A stretch of 64,000 bases of DNA. Source: Flavobacterium azizsancarii. Lineage in GTDB: Bacteria > Bacteroidota > Bacteroidia > Flavobacteriales > Flavobacteriaceae. Location of the stretch: NCBI RefSeq assembly GCF_027980145.1, contig NZ_JAMZNK010000005.1:1-64000 (forward strand), in the 5' to 3' direction. Below the pieces are notes generated by a model. That model was not told the origin of the DNA and made no database searches. It saw nothing but the letters and a program-made list of their open reading frames with translations. The position numbers and the translations under genes were made by a program. Below are positions 1-7,328 of the stretch, piece after piece (the stretch's first letter is position 1; each line of letters starts with the position of its first letter).

Positions 1-57
1 TAAGCCCGCCTGCGCAGATGGTACTGCAGTTATGTGGGAGAGTATGTCGTCGCCTTT
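1..57 (+). rRNA. rrf: 5S rRNA, 3' end (partial)
   Basis: The first bases match the second half of a flavobacterial 5S rRNA as I remember it: the GCCCGCCTGCGCAGATGG segment, then GGGAGAGTATG and a short pyrimidine-rich 3' end. The 5' half lies outside the window. A strong terminator follows at once, which fits the last gene of an rRNA operon. The exact 3' end (about base 57) is an estimate. Confidence 0.88.
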
Positions 58-63
58 CTTTTG

Positions 64-95
64 AAAACCCTGTTTCTAGCGAAACAGGGTTTTTT
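64..95 (+). terminator. Intrinsic terminator of the rRNA operon
   Basis: A perfect 13-bp inverted repeat (AAAACCCTGTTTC / GAAACAGGGTTTT) around the loop TAGC runs into a T tract. It directly follows the 5S rRNA end. Confidence 0.92.
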
Positions 96-129
96 GTTTT
101 ACAAAATACTGGGGTAATGTTTTATAATG

Positions 130-540
130 CTTTGTAGTTTAACCGCAAAGTGCGCAAGGAAAGTTTGTAATTGTTAAGTTCGCAAAGCTGGATCCGATGA
201 TATTTTGTGACCAAATGCAATTGTGGAAAGTTGTTTTGTTTTAGATTTTTTCTGGAAATCAAGTGTGGTTTAACCGCAAAGTGCGCAAAGTAGTTTTAAA
301 TTCTTTGTAAATACAAAGTTCGCGAAGCTGGATGGGTAATGTTTTGGATTTTTCTGAAAATCAAGTTTGGTTTAACCGCAAAGCGCGCAAAGTAGTTTTA
401 AATTCTTTGTAAATACAAAGTTCGCAAAGATGCATGGGTAATGTTTTGGATTTTTTCTGAAAATCAGGTATGGTTTAACCGCAAAGGACGCAAAGTAGTT
501 TAAATTCTTTGTGAATGCAAAGCTCGCAAAGGCTAAACGT
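130..540. repeat. Four tandem copies of a GCAAAG-rich intergenic repeat
   Basis: The anchor AACCGCAAAG begins at 141, 272, 374 and 477, so the last three units are spaced 102-103 bp and the first is more diverged (131 bp). Each unit carries AACCGCAAAG-x-GCGCAAAG, then a CTTTGTAAATACAAAG inverted repeat, then TTCGCAAAGCTGGAT. There is no ORF. A diverged single copy occurs at 35739-35835 and a fragment near 59868-59895, so this is a family, not a local accident. The units abut without unique spacers, so this is not a CRISPR array. Confidence 0.8.
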
Positions 541-609
541 AAAAAAACTTTGAAATTTGGATTTTTAAAATTTGGAATTTCTTTTAAAAATAAATTTTGT
601 AGTTAACCA

Positions 610-722
610 TAGATCGCGTTAGGGATGGCAGCGGTATCCTTTTGCGAAAAACCATACTTCTAAAAAAACAAAATATCTTAGGCAAAAGATTTAGCGAACA
701 GCCCGACCCGGAGGGAAACGCC
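610..722. repeat. Dispersed hairpin element, variant copy 1
   Basis: The outer ends GGCAGCGGTATCCTTTTGC and GGCAAAAGATTTAGCGAAC pair around an AT-rich centre, and the far ends carry GCGTTAGGG and GGGAAACGCC. This copy is a diverged member of the family also seen at 25697, 27961, 42202 and 59397, recognised by the TATCCTTTT / AAAAGAT hairpin edge followed by AGCG. It lies between the rRNA operon and the 3' end of the endonuclease III gene. Confidence 0.6.
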
Positions 723-789
723 ATAAAGATAATTATTACTTCAATAATTTATATCATTAAATATTATCCAACAGACTAAAAAACTAGGT

Positions 790-1434
790 TTAAATTACTT
801 CTGTCAAATAGTAATGACATACATCTGTAAGCAAACATTCTTCGCATTTTGGTTTTGGTCGGCAAGTCTCTCTTCCTAAGAATGAAATTGCCATTCCAAT
901 CTCTGACCAAATTGATTTTGGCAATACCTGCATTAGATCTTTTTCGACCTTATTTCCGTCTTTGCTTTCTTTTATTATTCCAATTCGGGGAGCTACGCGA
1001 ATTACGTGCAAATCTGCTATAATACCTTCGGCAGGTTTGTGAGTTTCTCTTAAGATAACATTTGCAGATTTTCGACCAATACCCTTTAACGCAGTCAATC
1101 CTTGCATTGTCAAGGGAATATCCTGATCATTTTTTATAGTTTTGGCAATTTCGAGAAGCCATTGTGCTTTTGTCGGATAATTTCGAATCTTGCTTATATA
1201 TGGAATAAAAGTTTCTGAATCAGCTTCAGATAAACTTTTTAGTGTTGGAAATTTAGCAAATAAATCAGGCGCAATAGTATTAATATTTGCGTCAGAATCC
1301 TGAGCAGATAAAACTACCATAACTAATAGCTGGTAAGTATTTTTATATTCTAAGGGATGTTTTTTTCCTTTATATTTTTTTAAAATAGGTTTTAACTTAG
1401 TTTCCCAATCTGATGTTTCTCCAAATAAATTCAT
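790..1434 (-). CDS. nth: Endonuclease III-like DNA glycosylase/AP lyase
   Basis: A base-excision repair enzyme of the HhH-GPD family, expected to remove oxidised pyrimidines and cut the abasic site. The 214 residues contain the VLSAQDSD segment (LSAQATD in E. coli Nth), the helix-hairpin-helix LKGIGRKSANVIL with the lysine that acts as nucleophile, and the conserved aspartate in IADLHVIRV. The C-terminal four-cysteine iron-sulfur loop is present at C191, C197, C200 and C206, a C-x5-C-x2-C-x5-C pattern that is one residue shorter in the first gap than the usual C-x6-C. The gene stands alone and points toward the repeats downstream of the rRNA operon. Family assignment is firm; substrate range is inferred. 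Confidence 0.9.
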   Translation of the reverse strand: MNLFGETSDWETKLKPILKKYKGKKHPLEYKNTYQLLVMVVLSAQDSDANINTIAPDLFAKFPTLKSLSEADSETFIPYISKIRNYPTKAQWLLEIAKTIKNDQDIPLTMQGLTALKGIGRKSANVILRETHKPAEGIIADLHVIRVAPRIGIIKESKDGNKVEKDLMQVLPKSIWSEIGMAISFLGRETCRPKPKCEECLLTDVCHYYLTEVI

Positions 1435-1482
1435 CGTAATGCAGTTTTTAGATTAAACAATAAAAGTATAACTATCACAAAA

Positions 1483-2349
1483 TTAGGTACTTTTGATGAA
1501 ATCAAGAATTTTTTTTATAACATTTTGATTGCCAAGGATTTTTCTGTGTCCTAAGCCTTCAGTTAAGAATAAACTTCCATTTTTCAGATGTTTGTGAATG
1601 TGAATTCCTGCTTCTACAGGAACTTCCGGATCATCTTTATCGTGAATTACCAGAACAGGAATCTGAATTTTTTGTCCCGCCCGATAAGCTGAAAAATCAT
1701 CCATTTTTACTTGGTATTTATCTTCAAAGAGAAAACGAAGACGCTCGCTAAATTTTTGTTTTAATCCAAGCTTCAAAATAAATTCATCTAAAATATCCTG
1801 CACAATATCTCCGCTTCCAATAACGATAGCTTTTTTTACTTTTAAACCATCTTTAATTGCGTTTAGAACAGACATTCCGCCAAGTGAATGCCCAATTGCA
1901 ATTTCAAAGGGACCATATTGCTTTTCTATTTCCAGAATAGAATCAATAAATTCAGACATTATTGTTGTTGTTCCCTCAGATTTTCCATGAGCGGGCGCAT
2001 CAAAACTTATAGTGGAGTAACCTTTTTGAACAAGTTCATCGGCTATTTTGAATAACTGTGTACCGCGACCGGACCAACCGTGAACTAACAAAATTTTCTG
2101 GTCACTTTTTCCATACTTATATGTAACGATACTTTTGTTAATTGCCGGAACGAAAATTCTATTCTTGATACTTTTGTCATCCATCTCAAACTCTCGTTTG
2201 GGAGTTTTATGTTTTATGGGAGTTGTAAAAAGCTTTGCCGCAAATTTCGTAGCCAGCTTTGGTGAGATAAAAGCGAGTAATTTACCGGAAAGTATAATAA
2301 CCTGTGGAATTTTTAAGGATTGAGTAGGATTAGTAACCTTTTTTGCCAT
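1483..2349 (-). CDS. Alpha/beta hydrolase
   Basis: A 288-residue alpha/beta-hydrolase fold protein. The core starts near residue 85 with LLVHGWSGRG (oxyanion-hole loop). The nucleophile elbow is GHSLGG, the acid is probably the aspartate in HDKDDPEVP, and the histidine is in GLGHRKIL. The first 30 residues are basic and hydrophobic and may anchor the protein in the membrane, although no clear signal cleavage site is seen. It is transcribed divergently from glgA across a 138-bp gap that contains a perfect 18-bp palindrome. The natural substrate cannot be told from the sequence; a lipid or small ester is the usual guess for this family. Confidence 0.82.
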   Translation of the reverse strand: MAKKVTNPTQSLKIPQVIILSGKLLAFISPKLATKFAAKLFTTPIKHKTPKREFEMDDKSIKNRIFVPAINKSIVTYKYGKSDQKILLVHGWSGRGTQLFKIADELVQKGYSTISFDAPAHGKSEGTTTIMSEFIDSILEIEKQYGPFEIAIGHSLGGMSVLNAIKDGLKVKKAIVIGSGDIVQDILDEFILKLGLKQKFSERLRFLFEDKYQVKMDDFSAYRAGQKIQIPVLVIHDKDDPEVPVEAGIHIHKHLKNGSLFLTEGLGHRKILGNQNVIKKILDFIKST

Positions 2350-2388
2350 ATTAATAATTTTTGTCTGAAGCCTTAATTATGCTTATTT

Positions 2389-2406
2389 TTTCCTAAATTT
2401 AGGAAA
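2389..2406. promoter_or_regulatory. Perfect 18-bp palindrome, candidate operator
   Basis: TTTCCTAAATTTAGGAAA reads the same on both strands and lies in the divergent gap between the hydrolase start (2349) and glgA (2488). The lack of a spacer and of a T tract beyond what the AT-rich region gives makes a dimeric repressor site more likely than a terminator, but no regulator is encoded nearby. Confidence 0.4.
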
Positions 2407-2487
2407 CATAAAAGTAAGATATAAATGAATGCTTACTAAAAAAAATAATTTAGAAATTAGTTTTATTAATACGATTATAAATTCTAC

Positions 2488-3915
2488 ATGGAAATATTTC
2501 ATATTAGCGCCGAGTGCTATCCTATGGCAAAAGTAGGTGGTTTGGCGGATGTTGTTGGGGCATTACCAAAATATCAAAAGAATGCAGGTCATCAGGTTCG
2601 GGTTGTTGTTCCGTGTTATAACACAAAGTTCAAAAATGAAAATGATTTTGATTGTGTTCATCAGGGAAGCATATCTCTGGGAGATTTTGATTTTCCGTTT
2701 AGAGTATTAAAGGAGACAACGGATAAGTTAGGTTATGAATTGTATCTGATAGAAATTAGTGAATTGTTTAATCGTGATAATATTTACGGCTATGACGACG
2801 ATATAGAACGATTTTTATCATTTCAAATAGCTGCTTTAGATTGGATTTTGACGAGAAATACGGTACCTAATATTATTAATTGTCATGACCATCATACAGG
2901 ATTAATTCCATTCCTGGTTAAATATGGTTATAAATATGAAAGTTTAAGGACTGTGAGAACAGTTATTACGATTCATAATGCTTTATACCAAGGTTGGTTC
3001 GGTTTTGATAAATTACGTTATTTACCAGAATTTGATTTAACTCATGTTGGATTCTTAGAGTGGAACAATTCCATTAACTCATTGGCAGTCGGAATTAAAT
3101 GCGCACATGCTGTTACCACTGTTTCTCCCAGCTATCTGAATGAAATAAATATTTCTGCAAATGGATTAGAAACATTGTTTAGGTCGGTTAGGGAAAAATC
3201 AAAAGGAATTTTAAACGGAATCGATTTTGAAGTATGGAATCCGTCTAAAGATCAAATGATTGCTGAAAACTATGCGATTGAAACTTCTGAAACAGGAAAA
3301 CAAAAAAACAAGGAAAAACTATGCGAGCAATTTGAATTAGATGCTACAAAACCACTGTTTAGTTTTATTGGCCGTTTATTTGAAGAAAAGGGAGGCGATT
3401 TATTGCCTCAGGCATCAGCATTGGCCTTATCTGAAAATTTCGAAAATATTAATATTCTGATTTTAGGATCGGGAAATTCAGCAATAGAAGAACAATTACT
3501 GCAGTTGCGAAATGATTATAATGGCAATTATAATGTTTTTATAGGTTATAATGAAGAATTAGCGCATTTGATTTATGCAGGTTCAGATTATATTTTAATG
3601 CCTTCAAGAGTAGAACCTTGTGGTTTAAACCAAATGTATGCTTTGCGTTATGGAACAATTCCAATTGTGAGAAGAACAGGAGGTTTGCGAGATACAGTAA
3701 TTGATTTTGGCGATAACGGAAACGGAATATGTCATGATCAGGCTTCGGTTGGAGATATTTGTTATTCGGTCAATCGTGCTGTGAAATTATACAATGATAA
3801 AATAAGTTTTTATAAAATAAGAAAAATGGGAATGGAAATTGACCATTCCTGGGAGCGAGTTTGCCAAGAATATATCGAGATATACACCTTAATAATTGAG
3901 AAAAATGAAGTTTAA
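2488..3915 (+). CDS. glgA: Glycogen synthase (GT5)
   Basis: Transfers glucose from ADP-glucose to the growing alpha-1,4-glucan. The N terminus (ISAECYPMAKVGGLADVVGALPK) carries the KVGG substrate-binding motif (K15). A GT-B C-terminal domain follows, with FIGRLFEEKGGD and the conserved PSRVEPCGLNQMYALRYG segment that holds the catalytic glutamate and the start of the sugar-nucleotide loop, then RRTGGLRDTV. The length of 475 residues is normal. The stop codon overlaps the glgC start, so the two are translationally coupled. It is the first gene of glgA-glgC-glgB, preceded by a candidate palindromic operator. Confidence 0.95.
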   Translation: MEIFHISAECYPMAKVGGLADVVGALPKYQKNAGHQVRVVVPCYNTKFKNENDFDCVHQGSISLGDFDFPFRVLKETTDKLGYELYLIEISELFNRDNIYGYDDDIERFLSFQIAALDWILTRNTVPNIINCHDHHTGLIPFLVKYGYKYESLRTVRTVITIHNALYQGWFGFDKLRYLPEFDLTHVGFLEWNNSINSLAVGIKCAHAVTTVSPSYLNEINISANGLETLFRSVREKSKGILNGIDFEVWNPSKDQMIAENYAIETSETGKQKNKEKLCEQFELDATKPLFSFIGRLFEEKGGDLLPQASALALSENFENINILILGSGNSAIEEQLLQLRNDYNGNYNVFIGYNEELAHLIYAGSDYILMPSRVEPCGLNQMYALRYGTIPIVRRTGGLRDTVIDFGDNGNGICHDQASVGDICYSVNRAVKLYNDKISFYKIRKMGMEIDHSWERVCQEYIEIYTLIIEKNEV

Positions 3916-5185
3916 AAAGAAAAATGTAGTTGCCATTATTTTAGGAGGAGGACAAGGATCACGTTTGTATCCATTAACAGAAACCAGATCAAAACCGGCA
4001 GTTCCAATTGGAGGGAAATACCGATTGGTCGATATTCCTATTTCAAATTGTATCAATTCTGATATTTTCAAAATATTTGTTTTGACACAATTTAACTCGG
4101 CATCTTTAAATGCACATATTAAAAACACATTCAATTTTAGTATTTTCAGTCAGTCATTTGTTGACATTTTAGCAGCAGAACAAACCCCGGATAATCCAAC
4201 GTGGTTTCAAGGAACTGCAGATGCTGTTCGACAATGTATGTCACATTTTTTAAAACACGATTTCGATCACGCTTTGATTCTTTCAGGTGACCAATTATAT
4301 CAAATGGATTTTAACGAAATGCTGGAAGCGCATATTGCGGCAAATGCAGAAATTTCTATTGCAACTTTACCGGTAAATGCTAAAGACGCTCCGGAGTTTG
4401 GAATTCTAAAAACAAATCATGAGAATTGTGTCGAAGCTTTTATCGAAAAACCAGATGCGTCATTATTACCGCAATGGGAATCTGAGGTAAGCGAGCATAT
4501 GGAAGAAAAAGGCAAAAAATACCTGGCTTCGATGGGAATCTATATTTTTAACAAGCCATTGCTTGAAGAATTAATGGCGAATCCGGATACAAAAGATTTT
4601 GGTAAGGAAATCATTCCGCAAGCTGTAGGTAAACATAAAATTTTGAGCTATCAATATGAAGGATATTGGACAGATATTGGGAATATTGAATCATTTTTTG
4701 AGGCTAATATTGGTTTAACTGCGGATATTCCTGAATTTAATTTGTTTGACAACGAGAATAAGATTTTTACCAGACCAAGATTATTACCTCCATCTAAATT
4801 TAGAAATTCTATCATAAATCAGTCATTAATCTCTGAAGGCTGTATAATTAACGCTAAGGAGATAAAAAGTTCTGTGATTGGTATTCGATCCAGAATTGGG
4901 GTAGGTACTGTATTGGAAAATTGTTACGTAATGGGGAACGATTTTTATCAGGACCTAGATGAGATGAATAATGAAAGTACTATTAATAAGATTCATGTAG
5001 GTATAGGTGAAAATTGTTTTATAAAGAACGCCCTGATCGACAAAAATGTGCGAATAGGAAACAATGTTCATATTAACGGCGGAAAACATTTAGACAATTT
5101 TACTAATGAATTGTACAGTATAAAAGATGGTATCGTAGTAATTAAAAAAGGGGTTGTACTCTCGGATAATTTTAGAATCGAATAA
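3905..5185 (+). CDS. glgC: Glucose-1-phosphate adenylyltransferase
   Basis: Makes ADP-glucose from ATP and glucose-1-phosphate, the committed step of bacterial glycogen synthesis. The nucleotidyltransferase signature LGGGQGSRLYPLT with G14-R20 and the KPAVPIGGKYRLVDIPISNC block are intact, as is FQGTADAVRQC. The C-terminal third is a left-handed beta-helix that normally takes part in allosteric control. A TTG at 3896 is in frame, but the ATG at 3905 is preferred because it gives the usual short basic N terminus (MKFKKKNVVAIILGG) and an 11-bp overlap with glgA. The product has 426 residues. glgB follows after 36 bp. Confidence 0.95.
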   Translation: MKFKKKNVVAIILGGGQGSRLYPLTETRSKPAVPIGGKYRLVDIPISNCINSDIFKIFVLTQFNSASLNAHIKNTFNFSIFSQSFVDILAAEQTPDNPTWFQGTADAVRQCMSHFLKHDFDHALILSGDQLYQMDFNEMLEAHIAANAEISIATLPVNAKDAPEFGILKTNHENCVEAFIEKPDASLLPQWESEVSEHMEEKGKKYLASMGIYIFNKPLLEELMANPDTKDFGKEIIPQAVGKHKILSYQYEGYWTDIGNIESFFEANIGLTADIPEFNLFDNENKIFTRPRLLPPSKFRNSIINQSLISEGCIINAKEIKSSVIGIRSRIGVGTVLENCYVMGNDFYQDLDEMNNESTINKIHVGIGENCFIKNALIDKNVRIGNNVHINGGKHLDNFTNELYSIKDGIVVIKKGVVLSDNFRIE

Positions 5186-5221
5186 AACTATTAAAATTAA
5201 TTATTGCCATAAAAACCAAAT

Positions 5222-7126
5222 ATGAGTAAAGTTGTCACGCATTCTTTGTTTACTGATTTTGATATTGATTTATTCAAAGCGGGAAAACACTTCAAATTAT
5301 ACGAAAAATTAGGAGCGCATTTAGTTGAAGTTAACGGAATAAAAGGCGTTTATTTTGCGGTTTGGGCTCCAACAGCTCAATCTGTTTCTGTTGTGGGGGA
5401 TTTTAATTATTGGACCCAAGGCGAGCATTTGCTGCAGGTACGTTGGGATTCTTCCGGAATTTGGGAAGGTTTTATTCCTGATGTTGTAAAAGGTGCGGTG
5501 TATAAGTATAAAATTGAATCTAGCATTAATCGAATTGTCACTGAGAAAGCTGATCCTTTTTCTTTGTATTGTGAAAAACCACCTCATACGGCTTCTGTTG
5601 TATGGGATCTGGATTATAAATGGAAAGATGAAAAATGGATGCAATCGCGTCCGGAAATAAATGGTTTAGATAAACCTTATTCTGTTTATGAAGTACATTT
5701 GGGATCGTGGAAACGTGGTGACAATAACCGTTTTTTGACTTATCTTGAACTTGCTGATGATTTGGTAAACTACGTAAAAGAAACAGGTTTTACACACGTC
5801 GAATTTATGCCAATAATGGAGTATCCTTATGATCCGTCGTGGGGATATCAATTGACTGGATATTTTGCCCCCACGTCTCGTTTTGGGAAGCCACAGGATT
5901 TTATGGTTCTGGTTGATAAACTGCATCAGGCAGGAATTGGAGTGATTTTAGACTGGGTTCCGTCACATTTTCCAGATGACGCACACGGCTTAGGGTTCTT
6001 TGACGGATCGCATCTATACGAACATCCTGATCGCAAAAAAGGATATCATCCTGATTGGAAAAGTTTGGTTTTTAATTATGGACGTAATGAAGTTCGCGCA
6101 TTTTTAATAAGTAATGCTGTTTTCTGGCTCCAACATTATCATGTTGATGGTTTACGCGTCGATGCCGTAGCTTCGATGTTATATCTTGATTATTCAAGAA
6201 ATGAAGGAGAATGGGAACCCAATATTTACGGTGGTAGAGAAAATCTGGATACCATTAGTTTTCTTAAAGAATTTAATGAAGTTATCTACGCTAACTTCTA
6301 TGGAGTTCAAACTATTGCTGAAGAAAGCACTTCGTTTCCTATGGTTTCAAGACCAACTTTTACAGGTGGTTTGGGCTTTGGAATGAAATGGATGATGGGA
6401 TGGATGCACGATACATTAAAGTATTTTCAGAAAGAAACTGTTTATAGAAAATACCATCAGAATGATTTGACATTTTCGATGACGTACGCCTTTACTGAAA
6501 ATTTTATGCTTCCGTTTTCTCATGACGAAGTTGTTTATGGAAAAAAATCACTAGCGAATAAAATGCCCGGCGACGAATGGCAAAAATTTGCTAATTTGAG
6601 ATTATTATACGGTTATATGTTTACTCATCCAGGAACTAAATTATTATTTATGGGTTCTGAATTTGGGCAAAGCGATGAATGGAACTTTGAAAAAAGTTTA
6701 GACTGGCATTTACTGCAATACGATTACCATTCCGGAATAAAAAAGCTGATTACAGATCTCAATCAATTGTATAAATCTCGTCCTGCGCTGTATGAAAAAC
6801 AATTTTCGGGAGAAGGTTTTGAATGGATTAATTATTCGGATCATCAAAATGCTGTTTTGTCTTATATCCGAAAAGGAAATAATCCGGAAGAAAACATAAT
6901 TGTGGTTTGCAATTTTACCCAGGTAATTAGGGAAAATTACAGAATAGGAATACCTAAAAAAGGCAAGTTAAAAGAGATTTTTAACAGTGATGCTGTCATT
7001 TACGGCGGCAGCGGTGTTGGAAATGCCAAAACCTTAAAAACTGAAGCTATAGCTTATGATGGCAGGGATTATTCTGTCGAATTAATTTTACCTCCATTAA
7101 GTGTTACCGTTTATTCTTATTCGTAA
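5222..7126 (+). CDS. glgB: 1,4-alpha-glucan branching enzyme (GH13)
   Basis: Cuts alpha-1,4 chains and rejoins them as alpha-1,6 branches. An N-terminal CBM48-type domain (about 25-125, with VYFAVWAPTAQSVSVVGDFN) precedes the GH13 barrel. Catalytic residues can be placed: D314 in GLRVDAVASML, E367/E368 in IAEESTSFP and D435 in FSHDEVV. An all-beta C-terminal domain ends the protein. At 634 residues it is the short form, lacking the extra N-terminal domain of long enterobacterial GlgB. It is the third gene of the glycogen operon and is followed by a hairpin at 7244-7279. Confidence 0.95.
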   Translation: MSKVVTHSLFTDFDIDLFKAGKHFKLYEKLGAHLVEVNGIKGVYFAVWAPTAQSVSVVGDFNYWTQGEHLLQVRWDSSGIWEGFIPDVVKGAVYKYKIESSINRIVTEKADPFSLYCEKPPHTASVVWDLDYKWKDEKWMQSRPEINGLDKPYSVYEVHLGSWKRGDNNRFLTYLELADDLVNYVKETGFTHVEFMPIMEYPYDPSWGYQLTGYFAPTSRFGKPQDFMVLVDKLHQAGIGVILDWVPSHFPDDAHGLGFFDGSHLYEHPDRKKGYHPDWKSLVFNYGRNEVRAFLISNAVFWLQHYHVDGLRVDAVASMLYLDYSRNEGEWEPNIYGGRENLDTISFLKEFNEVIYANFYGVQTIAEESTSFPMVSRPTFTGGLGFGMKWMMGWMHDTLKYFQKETVYRKYHQNDLTFSMTYAFTENFMLPFSHDEVVYGKKSLANKMPGDEWQKFANLRLLYGYMFTHPGTKLLFMGSEFGQSDEWNFEKSLDWHLLQYDYHSGIKKLITDLNQLYKSRPALYEKQFSGEGFEWINYSDHQNAVLSYIRKGNNPEENIIVVCNFTQVIRENYRIGIPKKGKLKEIFNSDAVIYGGSGVGNAKTLKTEAIAYDGRDYSVELILPPLSVTVYSYS

Positions 7127-7243
7127 AAAGATAAGGAGTTTTTTTACAGTACCAATTTGTTAGTTTTACGATTTAAAATTATCGAATTGTTTATTTTTTA
7201 AGTAATAATTAGAGACTCATTCAGAAAAAACGTTTTCGTGAAT

Positions 7244-7279
7244 AAACCTTTTATTGATAGCCGTTTAAGAGGTTTTTTT
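7244..7279 (+). terminator. Probable terminator after glgB
   Basis: A 10-bp stem (AAACCTTTTA with TAAGAGGTTT, one G-T pair) and an 11-base loop lead into a run of seven T. It separates the glycogen operon from the GH31 gene. Confidence 0.65.
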
Positions 7280-7328
7280 GTATGTTTGAAAGAGAGACAG
7301 AGTCAGAATAATTAATTCATTTAGCGAT

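Noticed and set aside
130..540. CRISPR array
   Set aside because: Repeats abut with no unique spacers of fixed length, and no cas genes are in the window.
3896..3904. TTG start for glgC
   Set aside because: An ATG three codons later gives the usual N terminus and a normal overlap with glgA.
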